Assembly: GCF_030063285.1 (NCBI RefSeq) | Contig: NZ_JASISU010000001.1 | Coordinates: 1-64,000 of the forward strand | DNA: 64,000 nucleotides | DNA from: Pseudarthrobacter sp. PS3-L1 | GTDB lineage: Bacteria; Actinomycetota; Actinomycetes; Actinomycetales; Micrococcaceae | Direction: 5' to 3' | The notes under the pieces: generated by a model | What the model was told of the DNA's origin: nothing | The model's database searches: none | What the model saw: only the letters and a program-made list of their open reading frames with translations | Part shown: one piece after another, positions 25,999-35,864 of the stretch | Numbering within the stretch: position 1 is the stretch's first letter | Layout of the letters: every line of letters begins with the position of its first letter | Program-made: the position numbers and the translations under genes

Positions 25999-27068
25999 GG
26001 ACTATCTGGCTGGACCGCTACACACGTCGCGATGAGGTCATGTAGGTTAGCGCGGAAGTCTTGGTGGGAAACGAAGAGGGCTTTGGACAACGTTTTGGGG
26101 TCGCGTTTGACTACATCGCTTAGAATCTCTGGCCAAGGGAGGTGAGGGTGCCAAGTATCAATAACGTCTACGTTGGCACTGGAGCGCAGGGCGTTGGCAA
26201 ATGCGTGTTGTTCGTTGAAGGGCCGATTTTCGGGGATAAGGAGGACGGGCCGGTGAGAGTTTGCAGCCGCGACGACTGCGTTGTGCCCCGCGGAACTGAT
26301 GATGACATTGGCGGTGACCATGATCGGTGCCGGGTCAGGCAGTACTCCATGGAGGATTAGGTTCCTTGGCAAAGGTGTGGAATCCATGGAAACAGAGCCA
26401 ACAACGTCCCAGTCCCATTCTGGTGATTCAACGGCAGCACGGGCCAGGTGGCGTAAGGGAATGGATGATGCCAAGGACGTCTGTACGACTACACGGCGCC
26501 GTAGCGATCCCTTCGTCCTTTCGGCTTCAGCAAATGGTGTGTTTCCTGTTGGCTCTCCTGCTGTTAGGTAGTGACTCTTGTGACCGTATTTTTTGAGGTG
26601 AGAAGGATCTTCGAGTTCGATGGGAAAGTATGCAAAGAGAGCATCTGCCAGTGAATATGCCATTTGGTGGCCTCGGTCTTCGCGGTCGCCTGGCATTCGC
26701 CGAAACGCCACCGGATAGCCACTGAGCCTGGCGAAGAGAGCAACTTCAACGGATACATCAACCATGACAACATCGGGAGTGAAGTTCCTCCAAGCCCGAT
26801 TCAGCTGAAAAAAACGTTGCTGGATGAGACTGTTCGTGGGAGCGAAGTGCAAGAAGGTCTCATCTGCGGGCAAAGCCGTTTCAACATCGTCGCTAACATC
26901 AGGACTTAATGCCACGTACTCCAAGGATTCTTTCAGAATCGCGTCGTTCCGGGGGCCAGTGCTGGTCACCTGAAGATCGAAGAGCCTGCAGGCTGCGATT
27001 CGTTGCGCGTGGCGTAAATGGCCCGAGCCGACGTGGTGTGCATAGTAGGAGACCCTGAAGGGATTCAT
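25995..27068 (-). CDS. Glycosyltransferase, MurG/GT28-like
   Basis: The 357-aa protein resembles GT-B enzymes: N-terminal YYAHHVGSGHLRHAQRIA, a GHGH-like start used by family-28 type enzymes, and the C-terminal SSAGHNAVVAAANSHRPVLLIPENRPFNEQHAFANAL, the donor-binding pattern. Its ATG overlaps the stop of the upstream glycosyltransferase (27065) as ATGA, so the two are translated together. The sugar and acceptor are unknown; a cell-envelope polysaccharide or glycolipid is likely. Confidence 0.85.
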   Translation of the reverse strand: MNPFRVSYYAHHVGSGHLRHAQRIAACRLFDLQVTSTGPRNDAILKESLEYVALSPDVSDDVETALPADETFLHFAPTNSLIQQRFFQLNRAWRNFTPDVVMVDVSVEVALFARLSGYPVAFRRMPGDREDRGHQMAYSLADALFAYFPIELEDPSHLKKYGHKSHYLTAGEPTGNTPFAEAERTKGSLRRRVVVQTSLASSIPLRHLARAAVESPEWDWDVVGSVSMDSTPLPRNLILHGVLPDPAPIMVTANVIISSAGHNAVVAAANSHRPVLLIPENRPFNEQHAFANALRSSANVDVIDTWHPHLPWPEILSDVVKRDPKTLSKALFVSHQDFRANLHDLIATCVAVQPDSP

Positions 27069-28294
27069 TGTTTGCCCGCATCCGGACCCAGCGGGTCCGA
27101 AACCATTGAATACAGGATCTTTTCATAGCCCTTGATCATTTCGAACAGGGTGAACCGCTCCGCCCGCGCGAAGACCTGACCCCTGTCCATGTCCCGTGCT
27201 CTCAAAGCCGCCACCGCAAGGGCATTGCTGTCACGGTTTCGCGCCAATACCCCTCCCGTTGTGCCAATGAGCTCTTCCATCGCCCCAGATGGCAGCGCCG
27301 CTACCGGCGTTCCGCAAGCCATGGATTCCAAGGTTGTGAGACCGAACGGTTCCTCCCACAGCGGGGAGGACAAAAATACTTCAGCTGATGCGATCATGTG
27401 CTGAAGGTTGGGCTGATCGAGGTGCCCTAAATACGTAATGTCTTTATCAAGGTGCGGCTCGATCATTGTTCGGAAGTACTCCCGATCGTGGATCGGCCCT
27501 GCTATGCGCAACTTGAGCGAAGCCTCCCGGGCCGCCTGTATCGCCACATGCGTTCCTTTTTCGGACGCGATACGTCCGGTCCAGGCAGCTACACCCTTCT
27601 GGGGTTCAGACAGGTGATGCCATTGATGCAAATCAATTCCGTTATGGACGACGCCGATCTCAGGTACACAGCTACGCCACGGAACAGCATTCGCCTGGGA
27701 AACCGTGACGTAGCGGTTGAGGTGATCGGAAACCCTGCCCCCGTTGTGTTGAAGGATTTCAATAAGTCGGGGCAGCGGAGGAGTGTGGAAAATATGAAGT
27801 GTGGGCACTTCCAGCTGAAACCTATGCGGAATCGGGCTGAGAGAATTATTTATAACGACGTCGAAGGAACCTTCGCCGACGGTGCGTACGGCGAGCTCCA
27901 TCGCCTGATCAAGAATGTCATGCTGGTGATTGGTTCGTTCATCCTCAGGATATCCCTGCACAAGGAATCCTGCTTCCAACACCGGGACCACAGGTGCGCC
28001 AACAACGCTGCCCTCCTTCGAAAAAAGGGTCACCTCATGGCCTCGTCCAAGGAGACCCGTGATGAGGTGAGCGGTGTGGGACTCCATGCCACCGGCAAAG
28101 GGAGAAGCAATCGGGTGATGTAAATGAGCTAGGACCGCAATTCGAAGCGAGCCCGCGGCAGGCTCTGGAGCGGAATTCGTTCCAGCCTCAATAAGAAGGA
28201 CGGAATTCGGCACGTGGTGGGAGCTCGTTGGAACTTTGCGGTTCTGTGCGCCGGATGTCTGTTCTCCGTCTCGAACGATGGCGTTGTGAATCAA
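27065..28294 (-). CDS. Glycosyltransferase family 4-like
   Basis: The 409-aa GT-B enzyme has LAHLHHPIASPFAGGMESHTAHL near the N-terminus (nucleotide side), VHNGIDLHQW, WTGRIASEKGTHVAIQAA and the donor motif PLWEEPFGLTTLESMACGTPVAAL. The frame is open to 28294, but a later start may be right because the first 45 residues are low complexity. It forms an operon with the GT28-like gene, and the GT2 gene faces it. No synthesis genes for a substrate accompany them. Confidence 0.85.
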   Translation of the reverse strand: MIHNAIVRDGEQTSGAQNRKVPTSSHHVPNSVLLIEAGTNSAPEPAAGSLRIAVLAHLHHPIASPFAGGMESHTAHLITGLLGRGHEVTLFSKEGSVVGAPVVPVLEAGFLVQGYPEDERTNHQHDILDQAMELAVRTVGEGSFDVVINNSLSPIPHRFQLEVPTLHIFHTPPLPRLIEILQHNGGRVSDHLNRYVTVSQANAVPWRSCVPEIGVVHNGIDLHQWHHLSEPQKGVAAWTGRIASEKGTHVAIQAAREASLKLRIAGPIHDREYFRTMIEPHLDKDITYLGHLDQPNLQHMIASAEVFLSSPLWEEPFGLTTLESMACGTPVAALPSGAMEELIGTTGGVLARNRDSNALAVAALRARDMDRGQVFARAERFTLFEMIKGYEKILYSMVSDPLGPDAGKQ

Positions 28295-28979
28295 AGTTAA
28301 CTCGTCCTAGCTCACGGGCGGTAGAGCACACCGCAGTCGATCCGGTAGTTAAAACACGACTTTACTAAGTAACCTTATCTCCTTCCCAGGCAACTTTTGG
28401 ATGCAACCCAAATACCAATGGACTGTCGCGCCCTGCGGACCACACCTTCCTCTTTATAGTTCACGGCAGATGATGAAGGACCACCTACTCGCGTCCACTT
28501 GTTTTACCCCAGAAGGAATACCACACCAGCGAATCCCAAAACTTCTAGGAAGAACCCGCACCGGATTGAAAGCCACGGAACCGACTGGCACCTGATCACA
28601 GTGCGCTAGACATTGAAATCGTCAGTTTCGGGGCACAAAAGAAAACGCGTGATTGAGACCCACCTTGCGGTTGGCTGGTGGTTGTCATATGCGCTGTTGT
28701 CAGCGTCAGTAACTCCGGGAATATTGTCTGCGAAACCGTAGGCAGACCCGGTCGCCTACCGTGTTCTATTGGACCGTAAGTTTTCAGAGGTTTATCTGCG
28801 ATCCGGAGCTGACCTAGAGCCGGGTGGCGACCCGGGGGTAGTCCTTGATGGCCGAAAACCTGGCACGGTTCACGTGTGTAAAGCGCAAGGGTAACCGCAA
28901 CATAATAGGAGACGCTTACCGCGGCGCTATGCCCATGGAACTAATGAGGCCAACTTTGCGCTTTGGGTGGCGTTTGTTC
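28295..28979. other. Non-coding stretch holding one res-like repeat
   Basis: About 690 bp between the glycosyltransferase operon and the signal peptidase gene. I see no supported gene; short frames near 28845-29100 do not resemble known proteins. It contains repeat copy F. Confidence 0.4.
28681..28751 (+). repeat. res-like repeat element, copy F
   Basis: The core reads GTTGTCATATGCGCTGTTGTC (28681-28701) in the usual blocks, followed by AGCGTCAG. A second block TTGTCTGCGAAACCGTAGGC then AGACC follows at the expected spacing. No lsr2 copy is adjacent. Confidence 0.6.
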
Positions 28980-31505
28980 CTAGAAGTCCCGGTCCAGTGG
29001 TCCCGTTTCCGTGACTGGTGTTGTCGAGGAGGGGCTGGCGGAAGTGCTCTTGACGAGCACCGACGGCGTCCAGACCATGTTCGCCGATGTCGTGGATGTG
29101 AGTAAGCGGCTGGAATTACTGGTCGCGGTACCGACGGTGATGGTGATGATGGTGCGGGGAATCCCGTTGACCGTGACAGTGGAGGCGCTCATGGTGGCAT
29201 TGAAGGTGACTGTCGCCCAGGTCCTGGCAAAATTGGCCTTGGTATTGACGGCCCCTAGGTTTATCGCGCTGCCGGATCGTTGGATATCGATTGTGTCGCC
29301 GTTATTGCCTTGGCCTAAGAGGTTTCCGTCTCGTAGGCGGACTGTGACGGGTAGGGTGGCGCCGTTCCACCCTGGGGTCACTGATGCCAAGTTGACTGGC
29401 TGGCTGTAGCTGAAGTTCAGGGTATCTCCAGCATCTATCCGCCCCAGAACTCCAGAGCCGTTGGCGGCTTGGATGTCCGCGGCGCGAAGGGGGCTATTAT
29501 CTACCCGACGGTTGGCGACTGTGGCAGAAATCGTTTCTTTACCTTTGGTATCGAGCAGTATGGCGCGAACATCGTAGAGCCCGTCCGCTACTGAGGCGGT
29601 GTTCCAGGGGCAATCGAAGGGAGCGGTATTGACCGTACAGCGGGTGGTCCACGTGGTGGTACCAGCGGGGGCCGTTTGGATCCGGACGTTGGTGATACCG
29701 GCCGTGGAGTTTGCTGCCGCGCGGAGGGTGATGGTTCCCGTGAGGAACGCGCCCGGGTCGTCGACTGAGACCGAGGCCACGGTGTTATCTACCGTCCGGT
29801 AGGAGGTAGCGGCCGAGGTTGAACTGTTTCCCGCCGCGTCGGTGGCGACGGCGCGGAAGCTGTAGGTTCCATAAGCGAGCGTGGTGGTATCAAAACGGCA
29901 TGTGTAGGGTTCTTCTTCCACGGTGCACATACTCACCCAGGTGCTGGTGCCGGAGCGAAGGTGCTGCACTTGTACCTGTTCCACGCCAGAGAGTGTATCT
30001 GAGGCGGTTGCCTGGAAAGTGGTGGTGCCACGCAGAGTTGGCCCTGGGTCTGTCAGGGCAACTGATGGCCCTTGGTTATCGACTTGCACATCGGTGATGA
30101 CCTCTGAGTACGTGGTGTTGGCGCCAGAGACCGCCACGGAACGTAGATCATAGGTGTTCTCTGGAATGGCTGTCGTGTTCCAGGCGCAGGTAAAGGGGGC
30201 AGTGAGGTTTTGGCAGATGGGTTTCCAGTTGTTGGCGTCCGCCACTGAGTATTCCACCCGTACCGTGTAACGGGCTGCCCCGGGGTTGCTGAGCGTCGTC
30301 GTGAGGTTTTGGGTACCTCTGAGCGTCTCACCAGGATCGGTAAGGATCACGGCGAACGTATTCGCCACTGTGGTGCCGACGGGCTCTGTAGTGGTGGTGA
30401 GCCCGGCGTTGTCTGTGGTCGTAGTGCGCAGGAGGTAGGGGCCATCCGGTAGCGTCGTGGTATTCCAGGCACACGAGAAGGGCGCCGAAACCGGGGTGCA
30501 TAGATTCACCCACGCGCCGGTGGCTGCTGGGGCGTACTGGATGAGGGCGTTGCGGATTCCGCTCCCAGCATCGGAGGCTTGCGCGGTGAGTACTACAGTT
30601 CCTTTCACTGTCGGGCCCGGACTCGGCAGGCTAGCCGAAGGGGGAACCCAGTCCGCTGCGGTACCGAACGTGTTGGCGGCGTTCGCTGTGGTGGCCGTGA
30701 ACGCAGCGGAAGAAAACACGCTGGCGCCCAAAACCGTGACGGTAACCAACGCTGCGACGATCCCTAGGGCGGTACTCGCCCTCTGCACTAGCGACGGGAC
30801 CGTATCAACCGCTGTGGCGTCGGGCTGCTGGTGTGATGCCTCTGAACCTGACCCGGCGTTGTCATCGCCCGGGTCACCACCAGTACCGCCACCACCGTCA
30901 TCGGGGGTTGTGTCCGGGTCATCTTTTGTGGGCCGGCCACGGCTTGTGGTGCCCAGGACCGCGGCAGCTACTGCTGTCAAAGTAATCAAAGCCCACAGGC
31001 CAAGAGCGGGGAAGTTGCCGCTGCCTAGCCAGAGGCCAGGCAGGCCCACAGCGGGGATAAGGAGGCGCGCCTGGCCCTTAATCTGGTCCCTGGCGATGGG
31101 TGTGCTGTCCACGGTGGTGTTGGCATCGCCGGCTGTGACGAACGTGCCGTCGGTGTTCACTGCCACGATGCGGTGCAGACGAGTCTTTGCCACCCCGCTG
31201 GGTTCGGCCTCGGCAGGGCTTCTGTATTCCACGACACCGCCCACCGGCACAGGGTTCGATGGATCCATTGTGGCAGCCAGGACAACGTCACCGGGGGAGA
31301 TGTGCGGCTCCATGGAACCGCTTTGGACGACCGTGCCGTGCCAACCGAAGAGAGCTGGTAGCACAGCGAAAAGGGCAAGGCTAAGTAAGACACCCAAATA
31401 CAGTCGTGAGGCCAAAGACGCAACAAAACGCACCCAGCCCTCAGCGGAAAACAGCTCTGCCACCCGGGAAGGGCCCGGCGAGGAGCCGGTCCCTTCCCGG
31501 TTCAC
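28980..31505 (-). CDS. SipW-type signal peptidase I fused to Ig-like repeats
   Basis: This 841-aa protein joins two functions. Residues 30-160 are an S26B signal peptidase: a TM helix (about 35-54), SGSMEPHISPGD with catalytic Ser64, RLHRIVAV with His111 in place of the bacterial Lys, and AGDANTT. A second TM (165-185) and an acidic Gly/Asp linker (190-235) follow. A second exported segment starts with a hydrophobic helix (246-266) and FSSAAFTATTANAANTFGTA, resembling the signals of SipW substrates. Four repeats follow, each with the pattern C-x6/7-P[FY]-x-C and a WNTT-like end, as in disulfide-bearing Ig-like domains. No sortase motif is present. The next leftward gene is a TasA/CalY-like protein. 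Confidence 0.85.
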   Translation of the reverse strand: MNREGTGSSPGPSRVAELFSAEGWVRFVASLASRLYLGVLLSLALFAVLPALFGWHGTVVQSGSMEPHISPGDVVLAATMDPSNPVPVGGVVEYRSPAEAEPSGVAKTRLHRIVAVNTDGTFVTAGDANTTVDSTPIARDQIKGQARLLIPAVGLPGLWLGSGNFPALGLWALITLTAVAAAVLGTTSRGRPTKDDPDTTPDDGGGGTGGDPGDDNAGSGSEASHQQPDATAVDTVPSLVQRASTALGIVAALVTVTVLGASVFSSAAFTATTANAANTFGTAADWVPPSASLPSPGPTVKGTVVLTAQASDAGSGIRNALIQYAPAATGAWVNLCTPVSAPFSCAWNTTTLPDGPYLLRTTTTDNAGLTTTTEPVGTTVANTFAVILTDPGETLRGTQNLTTTLSNPGAARYTVRVEYSVADANNWKPICQNLTAPFTCAWNTTAIPENTYDLRSVAVSGANTTYSEVITDVQVDNQGPSVALTDPGPTLRGTTTFQATASDTLSGVEQVQVQHLRSGTSTWVSMCTVEEEPYTCRFDTTTLAYGTYSFRAVATDAAGNSSTSAATSYRTVDNTVASVSVDDPGAFLTGTITLRAAANSTAGITNVRIQTAPAGTTTWTTRCTVNTAPFDCPWNTASVADGLYDVRAILLDTKGKETISATVANRRVDNSPLRAADIQAANGSGVLGRIDAGDTLNFSYSQPVNLASVTPGWNGATLPVTVRLRDGNLLGQGNNGDTIDIQRSGSAINLGAVNTKANFARTWATVTFNATMSASTVTVNGIPRTIITITVGTATSNSSRLLTSTTSANMVWTPSVLVKSTSASPSSTTPVTETGPLDRDF

Positions 31506-31523
31506 TACGCTAAAGAAGGTAGG

Positions 31524-32150
31524 TTACGGGAGGGTGGGAGCGTTAGCTGACTGGAGCTCCCACACGAGGTCGATGCTCGTCCGGGCGCCCTGCAAAGCGT
31601 TGACTTGATCCTGGCTCATACCGGTAGTGTCGAAACGCCACGTTCCACGGTAACTTTGCGTTTCGCCAGGATTTCCGGAAGTATCCCACTCCGAACCGCC
31701 GCTGGCGAAGTCGCGATTGACCGTCGCCAACGTAGACAGCGGGAGCTCAGGAACCGTGTTGGCAACCGGTGTGAAGCCCGTGCAGTCGTTGAACGAGCCC
31801 CCGGTGCCCTGTTCAAGATCGAAGAAGATTTTGGCTTCCAGACCCTTGGATGTGACCAGGTTTTGGGTGTAAGCGCGAACGACGCCAGGAATGTTGGACC
31901 GCGAGGTCACCACAATACATTTCTGGCCAGTCTGACCTGGGACGATGTTCTCCACAGTGAAAGCCGCGGAACCCTGATCATCATCTGTGAGCGTCACACT
32001 TCCGGAACTCCAGGAGTTTCCGGCATTGCGGGTAGAGGCCGTGAATGCTGCCTGCGATCCTTGCCAAACCATGCCTCCAGCGATCAGAAGAGCCACTGGG
32101 GCGGCGGCGAACATACCGATTTTACGGATACGAGAAGAGGGAGTGTTCAT
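31524..32150 (-). CDS. TasA/CalY-like exported protein, SipW-type signal
   Basis: The 208-aa protein begins RIRKIGMFAAAPVALLIAGG, with MVWQGSQAAFTASTRNAGNSW at the cleavage region, the pattern of alternate-signal exported proteins (TasA, CalY). The remaining sequence is beta-rich (VTLTDDDQGSAAFTVENIVPG) with one Cys pair (KCIVVTS and FNDCTGF). It lies 19 bp upstream of the peptidase-fusion gene on the same strand, so the two are probably one operon and this is the likely cleavage substrate. The ribosome binding site (AAGG 10 bp before ATG) is weak. Confidence 0.8.
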   Translation of the reverse strand: MNTPSSRIRKIGMFAAAPVALLIAGGMVWQGSQAAFTASTRNAGNSWSSGSVTLTDDDQGSAAFTVENIVPGQTGQKCIVVTSRSNIPGVVRAYTQNLVTSKGLEAKIFFDLEQGTGGSFNDCTGFTPVANTVPELPLSTLATVNRDFASGGSEWDTSGNPGETQSYRGTWRFDTTGMSQDQVNALQGARTSIDLVWELQSANAPTLP

Positions 32151-32533
32151 GTTCAGAGACCTTGCCATTAGAACGGATAGGAGGGAACGTTTCCTGCCCG
32201 GTCTGCCCGTACAACATCCCCAAGATGATGACGCCCCCAAGCACTGACACCCTCACTGTACGGGACCCCGCGGCTATAAGCGAGAGCTTGTGACACAAGT
32301 ATCAACCCATAACGGTTGCAGGGCCGTTTTGTGGGTATCGTCGATTCTCGAGAGATTTTCTCACCTGCCTAACCCGCACCAAATATCCGCCGTGTGAAGT
32401 CGCGGGATCAAAATGTGAACGATTCGAACATCACCTATCGCGGTGAAATTTCCGTGCAGAACCTACAGCGCGCGCAGATGCCAACCGTCATGGACCGCGT
32501 CCCTGGTGGGACTGCTGAAGGTCTGATTGGCAG
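32151..32533. other. Promoter region of the TasA-like gene
   Basis: About 380 bp hold the promoter of the leftward TasA-like operon and the end of the ROK kinase gene. A partial inverted repeat (CCCATAACGG and CCGTTTTGTGGG) occurs near 32306-32336. No gene is supported. Confidence 0.4.
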
Positions 32534-33484
32534 CTATGGCCATGCGGGCTGTATTCTACCTTTCGCATGCAGGTTGCTTTGGGAACCGATGAGTGAGGCA
32601 CCTACGGCTGCTGCGGGATAGGTGCGTGGAAGGAGGCTTACATGTCCTGACAGATCCAGCGAAGCAATGAAATTTGATTCAGAGGATGTTTGATCGAGTG
32701 CCCGCTTTATGCCTGTCAATAGTTGGGGCCCGAGTGCGGTCAGCCCGCCGCCGATCACAACGGTCCCGACTCCAGCGGCTAGTGCTAGTACTCGTACAGC
32801 TGCCGCTGTCCCCTTGTAGAGGTCGTTGAGTACGTCATTTGCTCGCGGCTCACCGTTTTGAGCGGCGATGGAGAGAGCCAGCGCTGGTAGCGGGTTACTC
32901 GTTGGCCATGAACGCGATATTGCTGAGCCTGAGGCGACAGTTTCAAGACATCCTCTTTGCCCGCAGGGGCATAGTGCACCGCCCGATTGAAATGGAATAT
33001 GGCCGATTTCCCCGGCCACCCCGTTGCTTCCACGCCAGATGGCACCGTTGCTGACCAGTCCAGCTGCCAGTCCTGTTCCGAGATTCAGATAGGCCATAAG
33101 GCTATTGGTGTTTTCGTTCGTTGGGTCCAGCCACCGGTATGCGCCTAGGGCAGCTGCGTTAACATCGTTGTCGACGTTCACTGGGGCACCCATAAGATCG
33201 CTCAGCTTTGATCCTAGCTGTAGGCTTTCGAATCCTAGGTTTACTGCGTGTGAGACTTCCCCCGTCCTGTGGTCGACACGACCAGGGATGCCGGCGCCAA
33301 TCGAATCGAAGGCACTGAACGGTTGGTCACAAAGGATGCGAACCTGTTCGGCTACATGCAGGACTGATTCCACAACGGCTTTTGCTCCGTATCCTGTGGG
33401 TTCGGTGGCCCGGTGAATTACTTCTCCGTCGATGACGGCGACCACCTCTGTTTTTGTTCCTCCTATGTCGATGCCGAGTTTCAT
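32534..33484 (-). CDS. ROK-family sugar kinase
   Basis: The 316-aa protein has the ROK signature: GIDIGGTKTEVVAV for ATP binding, NVDNDVNAAALGA, GEIGHIPF and the zinc-binding CPCGQRGCLE. Given the adjacent beta-N-acetylglucosaminidase and sugar importer, it probably phosphorylates N-acetylglucosamine or a related hexose. ATG 33484 overlaps the stop of the GH3 gene as ATGA. It is the last gene of the amino-sugar operon. Confidence 0.9.
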   Translation of the reverse strand: MKLGIDIGGTKTEVVAVIDGEVIHRATEPTGYGAKAVVESVLHVAEQVRILCDQPFSAFDSIGAGIPGRVDHRTGEVSHAVNLGFESLQLGSKLSDLMGAPVNVDNDVNAAALGAYRWLDPTNENTNSLMAYLNLGTGLAAGLVSNGAIWRGSNGVAGEIGHIPFQSGGALCPCGQRGCLETVASGSAISRSWPTSNPLPALALSIAAQNGEPRANDVLNDLYKGTAAAVRVLALAAGVGTVVIGGGLTALGPQLLTGIKRALDQTSSESNFIASLDLSGHVSLLPRTYPAAAVGASLIGSQSNLHAKGRIQPAWP

Positions 33485-35001
33485 GCTGTTCTCTGGGGTA
33501 AGCCATTTGTAAGTAGTCTGCTGAGCGCTGAACTTAGCAGACGGGAAGCGCCGAAGGTGCAAACATCCGCGACGCTGTCATCCGCGGGCCATCCCATTTC
33601 GATGACAATGAGGTCGAGGTCTTGTCGGCGCAGCTCATGGATACGCTGTATAGCTTGTGGATCTAAGTGGAAGTTTCTGCCGACGAAGGCCATTCTGGCT
33701 CGTGTGCTCGGAAGGTTGGAGTTGTCGGCAGCGTCGTGAGTCGTACCTGTAAGGCTTGGAGTAGCTGAGTTGTCCTCAAGTGATGCTGGCCCCCAGGGCA
33801 CGTTCCCTACCGCCATGTTGGCCGTGGTGGCGAGTTGGTATAGCTCGAATGGTTCAGAGCAGCGATCCAGCCATCGTCGGGCGGTGTCGTTGAGCCGGAA
33901 GGTGGCGATGATGGTGTCATAGTCTATTTTGGGGCTCATTGCTTGGGTTATCCAGCTTGGGTCGGGCGCATCTTCCGGTGGATGAGTAGGCTTTGGGAGG
34001 TGATCAAAGATGCGGGCGACCCGCTCTTGGGCGTCTGCGAGGCGCATGAAGCTGAGCTCACCGGTATTTATTGACTCGACTATTTTGGCGACGATCTGGT
34101 TGAAGTCGGTCCCGGTCGTTTCGGAGCCGATGCACAGCAAGTCGGCTCCGGCCGCCAGTGCACGGACCGCGGCTGTCGGTATTCCGATGTCCCCGCTGGC
34201 GCCCTTCATATCTAGGGCATCGGTGATGATCACCCCTTCAAAACCAAGGTGATCCCGCAAGAGGTCCTGCAAGATAATTCGCGAGAACGTGGCGGGGTTG
34301 TCCGGATCGAGGGCAGGAACCACGATGTGTGATGTCATGATCGTCGCTGTTCGAGCAGCAATGGCCGCTTTGAACGGGTCAAGTTCGCGCTCGAGAAGTA
34401 CGGATAATGGTGCCTCGACTGTCGGTAGGGCTAGGTGTGAATCCTGTGCGGTATCGCCGTGGCCTGGGAAGTGCTTGGCGCAGGCCGCCGTGCCGGTGGA
34501 TTGGATTCCGCGAATCCAAGCTGATGAGTGCTTTGCTACCAAAGATGGGTCATCGCCGAAGCTACGGACCCCAATAACCGGGTTGTTTGGGTTCGAATTG
34601 ATATCGACCGCTGGTGCCAAGTTTAAGTTGCATCCGGTCCGAAGGAGTTCGTGTCCAATCGCAGCAGCCGAGGCGAAGGTTATGGAAGGGTCGTTTAGTC
34701 GTCCAAGGACAGCGTTTCCAGGGTAGGGAGAGCCCAACTTGTAGTAGAGGCGGGTCACGTCCCCGCCTTCTTCATCCAAGGTGATGATCGCGCTAGGGTG
34801 CAATTCGCGGATCGTGTTGGTGAGCTCCCGGAGTTGGAGCGCAGAATCAATGTTGCTGCCAAAAAGACAAACCCCAGCGAGACCGCCACTAAGTTCCCTT
34901 GATAGCCAGTCCGGCACGCGTATGCCAGCGAACCCTGGAAGTAGGCAGCCGACAACCATGCGCCGTAAGTTTTCGTGCTCATCAGTGTTGTTCGTGATCA
35001 T
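33481..35001 (-). CDS. nagZ: GH3 beta-N-acetylglucosaminidase (NagZ type)
   Basis: The 506-aa glycoside hydrolase of family 3 has the NagZ signature KHFPGHGDTAQDSHLALP (about 171-188) with the catalytic His-Asp pair in the flexible loop, and DALDMKGA with the nucleophile Asp (about 252-259). The C-terminal 130 residues form an extra domain. NagZ-type enzymes release GlcNAc from chitooligosaccharides or muropeptides. No signal peptide is seen, so it works on imported material. It follows the permease genes and overlaps the ROK kinase, giving a coherent import-and-use pathway. Confidence 0.92.
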   Translation of the reverse strand: MITNNTDEHENLRRMVVGCLLPGFAGIRVPDWLSRELSGGLAGVCLFGSNIDSALQLRELTNTIRELHPSAIITLDEEGGDVTRLYYKLGSPYPGNAVLGRLNDPSITFASAAAIGHELLRTGCNLNLAPAVDINSNPNNPVIGVRSFGDDPSLVAKHSSAWIRGIQSTGTAACAKHFPGHGDTAQDSHLALPTVEAPLSVLLERELDPFKAAIAARTATIMTSHIVVPALDPDNPATFSRIILQDLLRDHLGFEGVIITDALDMKGASGDIGIPTAAVRALAAGADLLCIGSETTGTDFNQIVAKIVESINTGELSFMRLADAQERVARIFDHLPKPTHPPEDAPDPSWITQAMSPKIDYDTIIATFRLNDTARRWLDRCSEPFELYQLATTANMAVGNVPWGPASLEDNSATPSLTGTTHDAADNSNLPSTRARMAFVGRNFHLDPQAIQRIHELRRQDLDLIVIEMGWPADDSVADVCTFGASRLLSSALSRLLTNGLPQRTA

Positions 35002-35864
35002 CCCTTAACTGCTCCTCCTACTAGACCGCTGCTCATTCGGCCTTGGACGAGCAAGAAGAAAATGATGACAGGTACCGAGACCAGAGTTGAGGCGGCCATT
35101 ACCTGTCCCCAGTCGGTTTCTCTGGTGGCGCTTGACTGCATGAATCCCCGAAGCCATAGGGGGACTGTCTTGCTGGTGTCACTTGTCATGACGACCAGTG
35201 CGATAGTGAATTCATTCCATGCTTGCAAGAACGCGTAGACACCGGAGGCAACGAGCCCCGGAGCTAGCAACGGAAACGTAATGCGCAGGAAGGCTTGAGT
35301 TCTCGTGAGACCGTCGACCATTGCTGCTTCTTCGAGTTCTACGGGGATTCCGGTGACGAAGCCTCTGAGCATCCAGATGGTGAAGGGCACCACGGCTGCG
35401 ATGTAAAGGATGCTAATCCCGAGGACGGAGTTAAGAAGGTTCGCATTAGCCATCATTCGGTACTGGGCGATGAACAACCCCTCAGCTGGAAGCATCTGAA
35501 CAAGTAACAATGCTAAAATGAACCCTTTTCGTCCGCGGAACCGGAATCGGCTGATGGCTAGTGCGCCGAGAAACGCGAAGGAGAGACAGCACACGACCGT
35601 TATTGACGTCACCGTCAAACTGACACCGAGAGCGGAGAAGAAAGTTCCAGAAGCGGTCACTGCAACGAAATTGTCCAAAGACCCGCCGAAGGGAATGAAA
35701 GTGGGTGTGCTGGATTGCAGGGTGACGTTTGGTAGCAACGCGGAGTTCAGCATCCAATACACAGGGAAAGCCCAGAGTGCAGCTACGAAAAGGGCTAGAG
35801 CACCCCACATCAAGGATGAGATCTTGGGTGTCCTGCGCTGAGTGATTCTCATGGAAGTACTCAT
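34998..35864 (-). CDS. Carbohydrate ABC permease, MalG type
   Basis: The 288-aa inner-membrane permease has six membrane helices and the EAA loop EEAAMVDGLTRTQAFLRITFPLL, where the ATPase docks. ATG 35864 overlaps the stop of the partner permease as ATGA, and its own stop overlaps the GH3 start. No ATPase gene is present, as is usual for actinobacterial sugar importers that share MsiK. Confidence 0.92.
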   Translation of the reverse strand: MSTSMRITQRRTPKISSLMWGALALFVAALWAFPVYWMLNSALLPNVTLQSSTPTFIPFGGSLDNFVAVTASGTFFSALGVSLTVTSITVVCCLSFAFLGALAISRFRFRGRKGFILALLLVQMLPAEGLFIAQYRMMANANLLNSVLGISILYIAAVVPFTIWMLRGFVTGIPVELEEAAMVDGLTRTQAFLRITFPLLAPGLVASGVYAFLQAWNEFTIALVVMTSDTSKTVPLWLRGFMQSSATRETDWGQVMAASTLVSVPVIIFFLLVQGRMSSGLVGGAVKG

